From Chryseobacterium sp. POL2 (GTDB taxonomy: Bacteria; Bacteroidota; Bacteroidia; Flavobacteriales; Weeksellaceae), in NCBI RefSeq assembly GCF_011058315.1, contig NZ_CP049298.1, positions 930,001 to 994,000 on the forward strand: a stretch of 64,000 bases of DNA, written 5' to 3'. Within the stretch, counting starts at the first letter, position 1; every line of letters begins with the position of its first letter. The notes below the pieces were generated by a model, which was not told where the DNA came from, searched no databases, and was given only the letters and a program-made list of their open reading frames with translations. Of the stretch, positions 25,690 through 35,838 are shown in pieces. The position numbers were made by a program, and so were the translations under genes.

Positions 25690-26451
25690 ATGAAGATACT
25701 TAGCTCACCAGCCAAATTAATGAACATCGAAAACCACACCGATCTTTTGCGGACGACAACACCAAAATTCATTAACGAAGCTGCCGAAATACAATCGCAT
25801 CTCAAAGAGAAAGATCCAAAATTCTTGTCAAGCCTTATGGAAATTTCCTCAAAACTAGCTGATGAAAACTGGGAGCGCAACCAAAACTGGAAAGCCAATC
25901 CTAAAACAAAAGAATCTGCACCCGCCATGTTTGCCTTTGTTGGAGAAGTGTACCGCGGTCTGGACGCCAAAACTCTGGACAAAACAGCGATCGATTATCT
26001 CCAAAAAAACTACCGAATGCTATCTGGACTTTATGGATTGTTGAAACCATCTGACCGTATTATGCTTTATCGTTTAGAAATGGGAAGAGCTTTTGCTTTT
26101 GACAAGTACAAAAACCTGTACGATTTTTGGCGAGATAAAGTTACCGAACAACTGAACACTGAACTGAAAGCCAAAGATATCATCCTCAACTTAGCTAGTA
26201 ATGAATATGTAAAAGTCATCGATCGTAAAAAAATAAATACACCAATTATCGACTTCGATTTTCGCCAAATACAACCCGATGGAACACTAAAAACCATCGT
26301 GGTCTATACCAAACACGCAAGAGGGTTGATGATTCGTTTTTGTGCTGAAACAAAGGCTAAAACACTTAACGATGTCAAAGCTTTTAACTACGAAAATTAT
26401 TTGCTAGACGAGAAACTTTCCACTGATACCAATTTGGTTTTCACAAGATAA
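25690..26451 (+). CDS. yaaA: Peroxide-stress protein YaaA (UPF0246)
   Basis: The 253-residue protein matches the YaaA family along its length: MKILSSPAKLMN, FVGEVYRGLDA, YGLLKPSDRIMLYRLEMG, FWRDKVTEQLN, NLASNEYVKVID and HARGLMIRF. In E. coli it limits free iron and protects DNA and proteins during hydrogen peroxide stress. The fold binds DNA, but the exact reaction is not settled. It follows the GC-rich palindromic element by about 50 bases and is followed by prmC on the same strand. Confidence 0.95.
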   Translation: MKILSSPAKLMNIENHTDLLRTTTPKFINEAAEIQSHLKEKDPKFLSSLMEISSKLADENWERNQNWKANPKTKESAPAMFAFVGEVYRGLDAKTLDKTAIDYLQKNYRMLSGLYGLLKPSDRIMLYRLEMGRAFAFDKYKNLYDFWRDKVTEQLNTELKAKDIILNLASNEYVKVIDRKKINTPIIDFDFRQIQPDGTLKTIVVYTKHARGLMIRFCAETKAKTLNDVKAFNYENYLLDEKLSTDTNLVFTR

Positions 26452-26498
26452 TTATTGATTATTGGTTTTGAGGATATAGATAATTCATAAATAAAAAA

Positions 26499-27353
26499 GT
26501 GACAATTTCTGATTTAAAAAAAAGCTTCCAAGTAGAACTATCCGAGTTATATTCAAGCTCGGAAAGTCTGATGCTATATTATATTTTTACTGAAAAGACA
26601 TTTGGTTTCACAAAACATCAACTTAGAAAATTTGAAAACCAATCGATTTTAGAATCAGATATTGAGGTTTTTAATTCTATTTTAAACCAATTAAAATCTG
26701 GAAAACCCTATCAACAAATTACGGGTGAAGCCGAGTTTTATGGAAAACGCTTTTTTGTAAATGAACATGTTTTAATACCACGACCAGAGACGGAAGAACT
26801 TCTGGAATTGGCTTCGCATTACATTCAAGAATATCAAAAAGAAGAAAATCTAGAAAATGTCAAGATTCTTGATATCGGCACAGGAAGTGGCGTTATTCCT
26901 ATTATTTTGAAAAAGATGTTTTCCCATGCCGAAGTCCATGCGGTTGATGTATCAGCAGATGCTTTAGAGATTGCACAAAAAAATGCCGACTTTCATCAAA
27001 CAGAAATCCAGTTTCACCAAATGGATATTTTAACAAAAATACCGAATATGGAATTCGATGTTATCATCAGCAATCCGCCGTATATCGGACAAGATGAGCT
27101 AATAGACATCAAAGATTCCGTGAAATCTTATGAGCCCAATCTCGCCTTATTCTCGCCCACAGAAGATGCGCTTCTTTTCTATCGTAGAATCGCCGAAATC
27201 TCGATTACCAATCTTAAAAAAGGTGGTTTGATCTTTTTAGAAATTAATCAAAAACTTGGTCTCGAAACTTTAGCTTTGTATCAGAATTTTAGTGTTTCAA
27301 AACTTATTAAAGATATTTCTGACAATGACAGAATGATCTATGCAAAAAAATAA
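26499..27353 (+). CDS. prmC: Peptide chain release factor N5-glutamine methyltransferase
   Basis: The 284-residue enzyme uses S-adenosylmethionine to methylate the GGQ glutamine of RF1 and RF2. A helical N-terminal domain spans about 1-90. The methyltransferase core has motif I DIGTGSGVIPI and the catalytic NPPYIG. The frame starts with GTG at 26499, which gives MTISDLKKSF, the expected N-terminus. It lies 47 bases after yaaA and could be read from the same transcript. Confidence 0.94.
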   Translation: MTISDLKKSFQVELSELYSSSESLMLYYIFTEKTFGFTKHQLRKFENQSILESDIEVFNSILNQLKSGKPYQQITGEAEFYGKRFFVNEHVLIPRPETEELLELASHYIQEYQKEENLENVKILDIGTGSGVIPIILKKMFSHAEVHAVDVSADALEIAQKNADFHQTEIQFHQMDILTKIPNMEFDVIISNPPYIGQDELIDIKDSVKSYEPNLALFSPTEDALLFYRRIAEISITNLKKGGLIFLEINQKLGLETLALYQNFSVSKLIKDISDNDRMIYAKK

Positions 27354-27378
27354 AGCGACCCAAATTGAATCGCCTTTA
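27352..27378. terminator. Weak bidirectional terminator
   Basis: The arms AAAGCGA and TCGCCTTT (one bulge) surround an 11-base loop between convergent prmC and the ferredoxin-like gene, with A and T runs on the sides. Confidence 0.45.
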
Positions 27379-27381
27379 TTT

Positions 27382-27603
27382 TTAAGAATTATTTTCGATA
27401 ATATAGCCTAAAGCGCCAGATGGACAAGCGTCAATCTGCGCAATCAATTGTTCTTTAGTTGCCAATTCTGGTTTTATCCAAGGTTTGGCTTTAGGATCAT
27501 AAACTTTGTGTAGCATTTTCACACAAACACCTGCATGTTTGCACTTGCTAGGTGTCCAAAGTACTGTAATGTCTTTGTTATTGGTATATTTTTTTGTTTC
27601 CAT
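27382..27603 (-). CDS. Divergent 4Fe-4S mono-cluster protein (YjdI-like, Fer4_19)
   Basis: The 73-residue protein has cysteines in PSKCKHAGVCVKMLH and IDACPSGALGY, with a KPWIKPE segment between them. This is the pattern of the small PF06902 mono-cluster family (E. coli YjdI). It probably carries one iron-sulfur cluster and transfers electrons in the cytoplasm. Only three cysteines are obvious, so a non-Cys ligand or a 3Fe-4S cluster is possible. It is followed by no partner; the rhomboid gene lies upstream on the same strand. Confidence 0.85.
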   Translation of the reverse strand: METKKYTNNKDITVLWTPSKCKHAGVCVKMLHKVYDPKAKPWIKPELATKEQLIAQIDACPSGALGYIIENNS

Positions 27604-27640
27604 ATTCTATATTTTTCATTGGTTAATCATTAAAGTAAAG

Positions 27641-28297
27641 TTAACCAATTTTCTTTTTTGAAAAAATATGATACGCCAAATACACCAAAGGAAGCGACAT
27701 AATTCCCAAATATTGGGCATTTTCTATTACCAAATCCAAATGGAAAATAATAGCATACAGAAGCCCAAATGCGGCACCACCAAGATGCGCTGCATGACCA
27801 AGATTGTCCCATTGTTTCGGATTCAGCATCATATAAACGGAATAGGCAAAATACAATGCTCCGAAAATATATCCAGGAATTGGTAATGGAATGAACATAA
27901 TCCCGATACCTAAATGCGGAAATGCTGCAATTGCGGCAAACAATATCCCAGAAACACCGCCACTAGCTCCAATTGCTGAATAATAGCCCTGATGTTTATA
28001 AATATACAAACTGAATAAATTTCCAAGCAATATTGAACCAAAATATACAATCAAAAATCCTACAGCACCAAAAACTTGTAACACAATTGGTCCAAAGAAA
28101 TACAGGGTGAACATGTTAAAAAACAAGTGCATAAAATCGCCATGCAAAAATCCCGCAGACAACAATCTTATATACTCTTTACGATGCTGTACAGCACCAA
28201 CATTGAATTTGTATTTCTCAAAAAAAGCTTGATTCTGGAATCCATAAATACTGATTCCACAAGTTATAACGATAATTAGTAAAAGTAAACTCGGCAT
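27641..28297 (-). CDS. Rhomboid-family intramembrane serine protease
   Basis: The 218-residue inner-membrane protein has six predicted helices. The catalytic Ser is in IGASGGVSGIL and the catalytic His in GHAAHLGGAAFG, and the HxxxN-like HLFFNMFTLYFFG motif lies between helices 1 and 2. Substrates are unknown. Its ATG overlaps the parC stop (TAATG), so it is the last, translationally coupled gene of a parE-parC operon. This unusual grouping is likely coexpression and not a joint function. Confidence 0.92.
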   Translation of the reverse strand: MPSLLLLIIVITCGISIYGFQNQAFFEKYKFNVGAVQHRKEYIRLLSAGFLHGDFMHLFFNMFTLYFFGPIVLQVFGAVGFLIVYFGSILLGNLFSLYIYKHQGYYSAIGASGGVSGILFAAIAAFPHLGIGIMFIPLPIPGYIFGALYFAYSVYMMLNPKQWDNLGHAAHLGGAAFGLLYAIIFHLDLVIENAQYLGIMSLPLVYLAYHIFSKKKIG

Positions 28298-30897
28298 TAT
28301 TCTTCTGTATTTTCTTCTGGTTCTGACTCATCAAAAAGATCCCCAATCGTTCCGCCTTCATCGTAATCTGCCGAATTGACAGTTTCGTTCTCGTTATCTT
28401 CCTCCGCTTCGGGTTCTTCTTCAGGTTCTGGAATAATGATATTAATACTTTTTACTTTATCTTTTATAAACTGATTGCCCATTGCCTTAATACCTTTAAC
28501 AGATATAAACTCGTCAAGATTTATAGTTTCTGCTTCTTTCTCTTTTCCTGATTTGTCTTTAGCAAAATTAATTTCAGCCACGCAATTATCACTTGTTCCT
28601 ACAAATTCTATAAAGGATTTCGGATGTTCCGAAGGCATGAAGGTTTGTACACTCGGTGTATTTTCGAACAGGAAACGTTTGATAAAATAAATGGATTTTT
28701 CACCATCAAAATAGATACAAGTCACAGCTTGCTCGGGTTTCCATTTTTCTAAAATTAAATACTCGTCATCGAAACGGTTACTCAAATCGAAGGACACCAA
28801 CTTGGCTTCACCCTGGGTATTAATGATCAAGATTTTATCTTCTCCTTTAAAACTTCCTAACAAAGTCCCACGACCATCTGCATTGAGACGTCTTACACTT
28901 TCATCAAACCAAATTTTACGAGGCGCCAATGTTGAAACGCCTTCTTCTTTTAGATCCACTTTTTTCACGGCATATTTCGTCACGAGATTTCCACGAGAGT
29001 CGCGACCTTTGATTCCCAACTCAGAAAAATCAACTTCAATTCTATTTTTACGAATGCGCGCGTTTGGTTTTAATAATACAGAAACGACTTCTGCTTCACC
29101 ATTTGGATTTGCAGAAAAATATAAAACTTCTGAGCCTTTTTTATCCGAAGCTAATTTGTAATCATTAGCTCTAATAACGCCTGTTACCGCAAAACGCTTC
29201 ATATAATAAGGGCCTTCTTTGCCCTCGCGATATATCATGTTATAAACGGTTCTTTTATCATTCTTTTTCCAAATACCGATATGCAAAAGATTTTTGCCAA
29301 CAAAGGTTTTGCTCTCCACTTTTGTCACCTGCATACCACCATCTTTTCGGAAGGTGATAATATCGTCAATATCGGAACAGTCAAACACATATTCGTCTTT
29401 TTTGAGTGATGTTCCAATAAAACCTTCTTCGCGATTAACATAGAATTTTTCGTTGGCAACGGCTACTTTTGTCGCATCAATCGTATCAAAAACGCGAAGT
29501 TCTGTACGGCGTTCTTTATCTTTTCCATATTTTTTTTGAATATTTACAAAATAGTCAATGGCATAAGCAATTAGATTATCCAGATGATGTTTAACCTGTT
29601 CTATTTTGCCTTCCAAAGCCGCAATATTATCTAAAGCTTTGTCCTGATCGTAACGCGAAATTCTCATAAACGGCAATTCGGTTAATCGGACAATGTCATC
29701 GGTGGTCACCGCACGCATCAGATGTTTTGTAAAAGGTTTTAAGGCTTTATCAATCGCTGCATAGACTTCTTCTTTGGATGTTCTGTTTTTGATTTCTTGG
29801 TAAATTTCGTTTTCGATGAAGATTTTTTCAAGAGAAGCAAAATGCCATTTTTCCTCTAGTTCGCCAAGCTCAAGTTCCAGCTCAAGTTTCAAAAGTGAAA
29901 CGGTGTGATCGGTATTGCGCTTCAGAATTTCGGAAGCCGACAAAAACATAGGTCTGTCGCCAACAATGACACAAGCGTTGGGCGAAATGGCCACTTCGCA
30001 ATCTGTAAAGGCGTACAAAGCGTCAATCATTTTATCTGGTGACACATCGTTGGTCAACTGAATAAGAATCTCGACTTTGTCCGAGGTATTATCTTCAATC
30101 TTTTTGATTTTGATTTTTCCTTTTTCATTGGCTTTAATAATACTATCGATAAGGTCGCCTGTATTTTTGGAAAAAGGAAGTTCATTAATACAAAGTGTAT
30201 GTTTATCTTTTTGAATAATTCTTGCTCTGGCTCTTAGCTTTCCACCACGATGGCCATCGTTATAATTGCTAACGTCCAACATTCCGCCCGTTAAAAAATC
30301 GGGGAAAATTTCAAACTTTTTCCCTTTGAGATATGCGACAGAGGCATTGATTAATTCATTAAAATTATGGGGCATAATCTTCGTTGAAAGTCCTACACCA
30401 ATCCCTTCGGCACCTTGTGCTAACAGCATTGGAAACTTTACGGGAAGATCAACAGGTTCGTTATTACGACCATCATAAGATTTTACCCAATCTGTTGTTT
30501 TAGGGTTAAAAACCACTTCCAAAGCAAAGGGCGTCAAGCGGGCTTCTATGTAACGTGCCGCCGCTGCGGAGTCGCCAGTATAGACATTTCCCCAGTTACC
30601 TTGGGTGTCAATAAGCAATTCTTTTTGACCAATTTGCACCATAGCATCCGTAATGGAAGCATCGCCATGCGGATGGTATTTCATCGTATTTCCGACGATG
30701 TTAGCCACTTTATTGTAACGACCGTCCTCTAGCTCCCGCATGGAGTGCAAAATTCGGCGCTGTACAGGCTTAAACCCATCAAAAACAGATGGAATTGCAC
30801 GGTCCAAAATTACATACGATGCATAATCTAAAAACCAATCTTTATATAATCCCGAAACTTTTTTCAGGCTTTCTTCTTGATAGTTATTCTCTTCCAT
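28297..30897 (-). CDS. parC: DNA topoisomerase IV subunit A (type IIA, GyrA/ParC family)
   Basis: The 866-residue subunit breaks and rejoins DNA. The N-terminal winged-helix domain has the active-site Tyr in AAARYIEARLTP and the quinolone-determining segment near HPHGDASITDAM. A tower and coiled-coil follow, then a beta-pinwheel C-terminal domain that lacks an obvious GyrA-box. The end is very acidic (EPEEEPEAEEDNENE). Assignment to topoisomerase IV and not gyrase rests on the operon with parE and the missing GyrA box. Its ATG overlaps the stop of the small membrane protein gene. Confidence 0.9.
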   Translation of the reverse strand: MEENNYQEESLKKVSGLYKDWFLDYASYVILDRAIPSVFDGFKPVQRRILHSMRELEDGRYNKVANIVGNTMKYHPHGDASITDAMVQIGQKELLIDTQGNWGNVYTGDSAAAARYIEARLTPFALEVVFNPKTTDWVKSYDGRNNEPVDLPVKFPMLLAQGAEGIGVGLSTKIMPHNFNELINASVAYLKGKKFEIFPDFLTGGMLDVSNYNDGHRGGKLRARARIIQKDKHTLCINELPFSKNTGDLIDSIIKANEKGKIKIKKIEDNTSDKVEILIQLTNDVSPDKMIDALYAFTDCEVAISPNACVIVGDRPMFLSASEILKRNTDHTVSLLKLELELELGELEEKWHFASLEKIFIENEIYQEIKNRTSKEEVYAAIDKALKPFTKHLMRAVTTDDIVRLTELPFMRISRYDQDKALDNIAALEGKIEQVKHHLDNLIAYAIDYFVNIQKKYGKDKERRTELRVFDTIDATKVAVANEKFYVNREEGFIGTSLKKDEYVFDCSDIDDIITFRKDGGMQVTKVESKTFVGKNLLHIGIWKKNDKRTVYNMIYREGKEGPYYMKRFAVTGVIRANDYKLASDKKGSEVLYFSANPNGEAEVVSVLLKPNARIRKNRIEVDFSELGIKGRDSRGNLVTKYAVKKVDLKEEGVSTLAPRKIWFDESVRRLNADGRGTLLGSFKGEDKILIINTQGEAKLVSFDLSNRFDDEYLILEKWKPEQAVTCIYFDGEKSIYFIKRFLFENTPSVQTFMPSEHPKSFIEFVGTSDNCVAEINFAKDKSGKEKEAETINLDEFISVKGIKAMGNQFIKDKVKSINIIIPEPEEEPEAEEDNENETVNSADYDEGGTIGDLFDESEPEENTEE

Positions 30898-31391
30898 TAT
30901 ACTGTTTCAGTACGTGACTGGTTTTCTTCTTTATTAGCTTTTATAACCTTTCTTAAGGATAATTTTAAATCTTTAACTTCTTTATTACTTAGATAAGAAA
31001 TATCGTACTTCAAAATCAATTGATGACTTTTTTTGCTGTGAATGTTAATTAGAACTTTTTTAAAAAAAATAAAATTAACCACTTCAAAATTCTTTAATTT
31101 ATATTTCGGAAATTCATCTTTTTTTTGATTTTTAAAAGGAGTAACAATGCTATAATTATTAAAAGTTAGCGTTTCGCCATCGCTATCATATTCAAAAATT
31201 TGCTTACCTCGCAGCCAGAACAAACACAGCAATAGAAGGGGAATAAGAATCAACAGATAGCTTCCAGAATTTAAAAAATCCATCTTATACTTTTCAATAA
31301 AAAAAAGCACAATTCCAAAAATAAGACCCATCCAAAAAAGAATTTGAAAGAAGTTATAAATTGGAATTTTCTTTTTATTACTTAATCTCAT
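30897..31391 (-). CDS. PH-like two-helix membrane protein between parE and parC
   Basis: The 164-residue protein has two adjacent membrane helices at about 12-31 and 42-60. A cytosolic domain of about 100 residues is rich in beta strands and could be a bacterial PH-like domain (YDSDGETLTFNNYSIVTPF, KYKLKNFEVVNF). The tail is charged. No catalytic residues are seen and the function is unknown. It starts 15 bases after parE and its stop overlaps the parC ATG as TAATG, so its expression is locked to topoisomerase IV. Confidence 0.75.
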   Translation of the reverse strand: MRLSNKKKIPIYNFFQILFWMGLIFGIVLFFIEKYKMDFLNSGSYLLILIPLLLLCLFWLRGKQIFEYDSDGETLTFNNYSIVTPFKNQKKDEFPKYKLKNFEVVNFIFFKKVLINIHSKKSHQLILKYDISYLSNKEVKDLKLSLRKVIKANKEENQSRTETV

Positions 31392-31406
31392 CTTAAAAAT
31401 TAAATT

Positions 31407-33266
31407 TTATTTCTTATCAATATCGTCATTTTCCACCACCAAATTGTCAAGAATAAACAATTGTCTTTCTGGTGTGTTTTTCCCCATATAGAACTCTAAC
31501 AATTGATCAATAGTCTGATCTTTTCCAAGTACAACAGGCTCTAGCCGAATATCTTTGCCAATAAAATGTTTGAACTCATCAGGTGAAATCTCCCCCAAAC
31601 CTTTGAATCGTGTAATTTCAGGATTTTTTCCGAGCTCACTAAGGGCGTTAATCCGTTCTTCTTCGTTATAACAATACCTTGTTTCTTTTTTATTTCTAAC
31701 TCTGAAAAGTGGCGTCTGCAAAATATACAAATGTCCATTTTTGATAACATCTGGAAAAAACTGAAGGAAAAAAGTAATCATTAATAAACGAATATGCATC
31801 CCATCAACATCGGCATCGGTAGCGATAATCACATGATTGTAGCGCAAATCTTCGAGACTTTCTTCAATATTTAAGGCAGCCTGCAGAAGATTGAATTCTT
31901 CATTTTCATATACAATTTTCTTGGTTAAACCATAGCTATTAAGCGGTTTACCTTTAAGAGAAAAAACGGCTTGCGTCTCAACATCACGTGACTTGGTGAT
32001 AGAACCTGACGCAGAATCTCCCTCGGTAATGAAAATCATGGTTTCCGCTTTTCTTTGGGCTTTTTGATCGTTATAATGCTGACGACAATCTCTAAGTTTT
32101 TTGTTATGAAGCGAAACTTTTTTAGCACGCTCCCGCGCTAGTTTTTGGATTCCTGAAAGTTCTTTACGTTCTCTTTCAGAAATTAAAATTTTACGTAAAA
32201 TGGCTTCTGCAACTTCAGGGTTTTTATGAAGAAAATTATCCAATTGATTTTTCATAAAATCCATCACAAAAGTTCGCACCGTCGTTCCGCCAGGCTCCAT
32301 TTCGTTAGAGCCTAATTTGGTTTTCGTTTGTGATTCAAAAACAGGTTCGATAACCTTCACAGCTACAGCAGCAATAATGGCTTTTCTAATATCTGCAGCT
32401 TCGAAATTTTTATTATAAAAATCACGTATTGTTTTTACAAAAGCTTCTCGAAAAGCATTGAGGTGCGTACCACCTTGCGTTGTATTTTGCCCGTTAACAA
32501 AAGAGAAATAGGTTTCTGTTTGTGATTTATCAGAATGTGTAATTGCCACTTCGATATCTTCATCTTTTAAGTGAACAATTGGATACAAAATATCGCCTTC
32601 TAATTCCTCCTCCAAAAGGTCGCGAAGACCATTCTCAGAGTAAAAAGTTTCACCATTAAAAATAATTTTCAAACCAGGATTCAGATACGCATAATTGCGG
32701 AGCATACGTTCGATATACTCTTTTCTGAATTTATAATTGATAAAGATTTCTGTATCTGGCGTAAAACTAATTTCGGTACCGTTACGATCAGAAGACTCTG
32801 TTTCTGGAAAATCTTCTATGATGACACCTCTCGAAAATTCAGCCATTTTCATACGACCATCGCGTACAGATTTTACACGAAAATAGTCGGAAAGGGCATT
32901 TACAGCTTTTGTACCAACCCCGTTAAGACCAACCGATTTTTTGAAGGCTTTGCTGTCATACTTCCCTCCGGTGTTCATTTTAGAAACAGCGTCAACGACT
33001 TTTCCTAAAGGAATACCTCGCCCGAAATCTCGAATGACAACTTTCTTTTCATCAATCTTAATTTCGATACGTTTACCCGCTTTCATGACAAATTCGTCAA
33101 TCGAGTTGTCGATAATTTCTTTTAAAAGAATGTAAATACCATCATCGGCCGATGAGCCATCTCCCAATTTCCCGATATACATCCCAGGACGCAATCTGAT
33201 GTGCTCTTGCCAATCGAGCGTCCTAATATTGTCTTCGGAATAATTAACTGCGTTGTTTTCTACCAT
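31407..33266 (-). CDS. parE: DNA topoisomerase IV subunit B (GyrB/ParE family)
   Basis: The 619-residue ATPase subunit carries GHKL motifs ([34 protein letters not shown]) and a Gln/Lys transducer loop. The TOPRIM domain has EGDSASGS and DADVDGMHI, and the C-terminus carries FKGLGE. It is the first gene of the parE-(membrane protein)-parC-rhomboid operon. An exact -7 box lies about 60 bases upstream. Confidence 0.93.
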   Translation of the reverse strand: MVENNAVNYSEDNIRTLDWQEHIRLRPGMYIGKLGDGSSADDGIYILLKEIIDNSIDEFVMKAGKRIEIKIDEKKVVIRDFGRGIPLGKVVDAVSKMNTGGKYDSKAFKKSVGLNGVGTKAVNALSDYFRVKSVRDGRMKMAEFSRGVIIEDFPETESSDRNGTEISFTPDTEIFINYKFRKEYIERMLRNYAYLNPGLKIIFNGETFYSENGLRDLLEEELEGDILYPIVHLKDEDIEVAITHSDKSQTETYFSFVNGQNTTQGGTHLNAFREAFVKTIRDFYNKNFEAADIRKAIIAAVAVKVIEPVFESQTKTKLGSNEMEPGGTTVRTFVMDFMKNQLDNFLHKNPEVAEAILRKILISERERKELSGIQKLARERAKKVSLHNKKLRDCRQHYNDQKAQRKAETMIFITEGDSASGSITKSRDVETQAVFSLKGKPLNSYGLTKKIVYENEEFNLLQAALNIEESLEDLRYNHVIIATDADVDGMHIRLLMITFFLQFFPDVIKNGHLYILQTPLFRVRNKKETRYCYNEEERINALSELGKNPEITRFKGLGEISPDEFKHFIGKDIRLEPVVLGKDQTIDQLLEFYMGKNTPERQLFILDNLVVENDDIDKK

Positions 33267-33325
33267 ATTGTTAGCTATCGTGCTTATTTCCGTTTAGATT
33301 TCTAAAAAAATAAAGACACTCCTTA

Positions 33326-33333
33326 CAAAAATA
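33326..33333 (-). promoter_or_regulatory. -7 box of the parE operon
   Basis: On the minus strand it reads TATTTTTG, an exact TAnnTTTG match 59 bases upstream of the parE ATG. Confidence 0.5.
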
Positions 33334-33372
33334 ATGATTAAGTTTTAGAATCAAAAATAATTGTTAAAAAAA

Positions 33373-34835
33373 TCATAACAAAGGCGAAAACAATCTGGCT
33401 AAATGTTCAAAAAAAGACTTCAATTTTGGACGCGATTTCCAATGTTTAAGATTGATTTCTTCGCTAGATTTTAAATCTTCAAAAAAAACGTCTGCTAACT
33501 GATTGGCAATAGTTTTATCATAAACCAAAGTATTGACTTCAAAATTAAGCTCCTGACTACGGACATCCATATTGGCAGTTCCAACAATGGAAAGTTCATC
33601 AACAATCAAAATTGTTTTGGCATGTAAAAATCCTTTTTTATAAAAATAAATTTTGACACCAGCCTCCAAAAGCTCTTCATAATGTGAATATGCCGCAGCG
33701 TTCACCAACATAGAATCTCCTTTTTCGGGCACTAAAAGCCGAACATCTGTTCCGGAAAGGGACATTTGTTTTATCGCTTGCAAAACTGCTTCGACAGGAA
33801 TAAAATAAGGGGTTGTTATAAAAATTCTTTTCTTGGCAGAATATATAGCCGACACAGTTGACATCATAATGGCGGGATTGGTATCTGGTCCACTTGCTGC
33901 ACATTGCAAAACTTGCTTTCCGTCGATATTTTCATAATCAAAATAAGAATGGTCAATCTGTGGAATTTTTTTTGTCGAAAACACCCAATTGCTCAAAAAT
34001 AAAAATTGATAATAAAAAGCACCCGTCCCTTTGAAATAAAGATGCGTATCGCGCCAATACATCTTGCTCGCATTATCGTTAACATATTTTTGCGAAACAT
34101 TGATCCCGCCTGTGAAAACCTTGTTAGCATCTACAATGATAATCTTTCTGTGATCGCGATAGTTAACGCGATTAGCAAAAAGTCGGAAATTAATTTTATT
34201 AACTGGAGACAATTCCACACCAGCATTTTTTAATTCGGTTTTCAAAGTTTTAGTCAATTTTCCACTTCCCAAATCATCATAAAGCAATCGCACCATAACG
34301 CCAGATTTTGCTTTTTCAATTAAAATTTGACACAATTCTCGCGCAATATAATCGTCTTCAAAAATGTAATATTCTAGATGGATATGATGTTTTGCTGATT
34401 TTAAAATTTCAAAAACTTTAGGGAATTTTTGTTCGCCATTGATTAATAATTCTACCGAATTTTGTTCTGTAAGTGGCGAATTTGTTGCATTAAATAAAAA
34501 AGAAGTCGTCGAAAAATACTTTTGTAATTCCTCCTGATGCGATGCTAAAACTTTATGATGCGAAGCTTGTACAAACTGCTGTATTTCATTATAAATTGTC
34601 TCATTACGTTCTATTTTAAAATCATAAAATTTGTTTTTGCGGTAATTAACACCAAAGAAAAAATAAATTAAAATCCCAACGAAAGGCAAAAAAATAATAA
34701 GAAGCAAATACGCCAAAGTCTTACTCGTTGTTTTGGTATCCGTAATTATTTTTGCTGAAAGAAGAATTACCCCAACAAAATATAAAAATTCCAAACCAGA
34801 AGAATATAACGATGTTGTTCTAAAAATTCTTTCAT
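33373..34835 (-). CDS. cls: Cardiolipin synthase, probable frameshift near the 5' end
   Basis: The phospholipase-D-family inner-membrane enzyme joins two phosphatidylglycerols. Two HKD motifs are present, YRDHRKIIIVDANKVFTGG and LHAKTILIVDELSIVGTANM, after two membrane helices. The main frame has no ATG for its first 200 codons; it opens only at a TTG (34908) inside a terminator hairpin. In the next frame an ATG at 34835 begins MKEFLEQHRYILLVWNFYI, a perfect family N-terminus that stops after 22 codons. Adding one base in the homopolymers at 34777-34788 joins the two. The range given is the expected full gene, one base short of a multiple of three. Confidence 0.85.
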
Positions 34836-34882
34836 AATAGGATTTTGATTTTAAAATTAATAAATAATCTTTTAAAAAACAG

Positions 34883-34906
34883 AAAAAACCGCCAATTGAC
34901 GGTTTC
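34883..34906 (-). terminator. Terminator of the lipoprotein gene at 34929
   Basis: The arms AAACCG and CGGTTT enclose 8 bases and on the minus strand are followed by T6. It overlaps the TTG that opens the long cls frame, which argues against that start. Confidence 0.75.
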
Positions 34907-34928
34907 AAAAAATTTACGAAACGTGAGT

Positions 34929-35795
34929 TTACTTGTTTAATTTCAAACGATACAAGAAAGATTCGCCTTTCTTTTGGGCTTCATCGGTTATCAAAATACT
35001 ATCGTTATTTTCAAAAGTTAAACCTTCTTTTTGCGAAAAATGCCCCAACTCGATCATCTGAGATTTTCCAGAGAAAAAATCATCACCTTTAAAGTCTGTA
35101 AAAATCCAAACTTTATCCGAGCTCAGAAGTGCTACTTTTTTCTTATCTGGACTTATCGCTGCACTTGTCACCGCGCATTGGTTAAAATTACCACAAGTCA
35201 CAAAACTCGATATTTTTTGGGCAGGCAACTTTTGCCCAGACTTGTTTTCTACGCGATACAAAACCGTTGTTCCATCGAATTTTGAGCTTCTATTTTTTGT
35301 AAACAAATAAAATTGATTATTCAAAATAAAGAAAGATTCTACATCAAAAACACGGTCTTTTTTCTTTGGCGGAAATTCGGTTTGCTCAGGATAAAAGAAT
35401 TCTACTATTGCCGTAGCTTTTGCCTCATTTTTGGAAAGATCCGCAGCATTAATTTTATAAATGGCCAAATTTTCTCTTAAATTATCATTGTTTCCAAAGT
35501 CCCCGACATAGATATTGCCAGCATCATCCGATGACAAATCTTCCCAATCGTTGTTCTCAACATTAGAAATTCGGATTTCTTTTTTAAGTTCTCCTTTTGT
35601 GGTAAAACCAAATAAAATATTTTCATTCTTCTGATCCTCGATCGTCCAAATAAGATCCGACGCTTTAGAAATTTCCGCAGCAGAAGCTTCTTTTATTAAT
35701 TTTGGAAGTGTTGTCACCACTTCTACTTTATCTGTGGCCGATTTTTGACAAGAGAAAAGTCCGACTGTCAAAACGCTCAATATTAATCCTCTCAT
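34929..35795 (-). CDS. Beta-propeller-like lipoprotein, paralogue of the gene at 62177
   Basis: The 288-residue product has a lipoprotein signal (VGLFSC, C16). The body shows propeller-like repeats, including DWEDLSSDDAGNIYVGDFGN followed by NDNLRENLAIYKI. The gene at 62177 has the same block (DWEAVTKDSTSVYIGDFGNN, RKDLKIYKI) and the same overall plan. Members may bind or hydrolyse extracytoplasmic ligands, but no catalytic residues are clear. It is monocistronic, with a promoter box at 35839 and its own terminator. Confidence 0.78.
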   Translation of the reverse strand: MRGLILSVLTVGLFSCQKSATDKVEVVTTLPKLIKEASAAEISKASDLIWTIEDQKNENILFGFTTKGELKKEIRISNVENNDWEDLSSDDAGNIYVGDFGNNDNLRENLAIYKINAADLSKNEAKATAIVEFFYPEQTEFPPKKKDRVFDVESFFILNNQFYLFTKNRSSKFDGTTVLYRVENKSGQKLPAQKISSFVTCGNFNQCAVTSAAISPDKKKVALLSSDKVWIFTDFKGDDFFSGKSQMIELGHFSQKEGLTFENNDSILITDEAQKKGESFLYRLKLNK

Positions 35796-35838
35796 ATTAT
35801 ATTATCAATTAAATTAAACCTAAAAAAACTAAGTATTT

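Noticed and set aside
34766-34795. Programmed -1 frameshift in cardiolipin synthase.
   Set aside because: No X-XXY-YYZ slippery site in the correct phase and no obvious downstream structure were found.
34836-34908. TTG-initiated 5' extension of cardiolipin synthase as the true start.
   Set aside because: It lies within a terminator hairpin and encodes an implausible N-terminus; a frameshift explains the data better.
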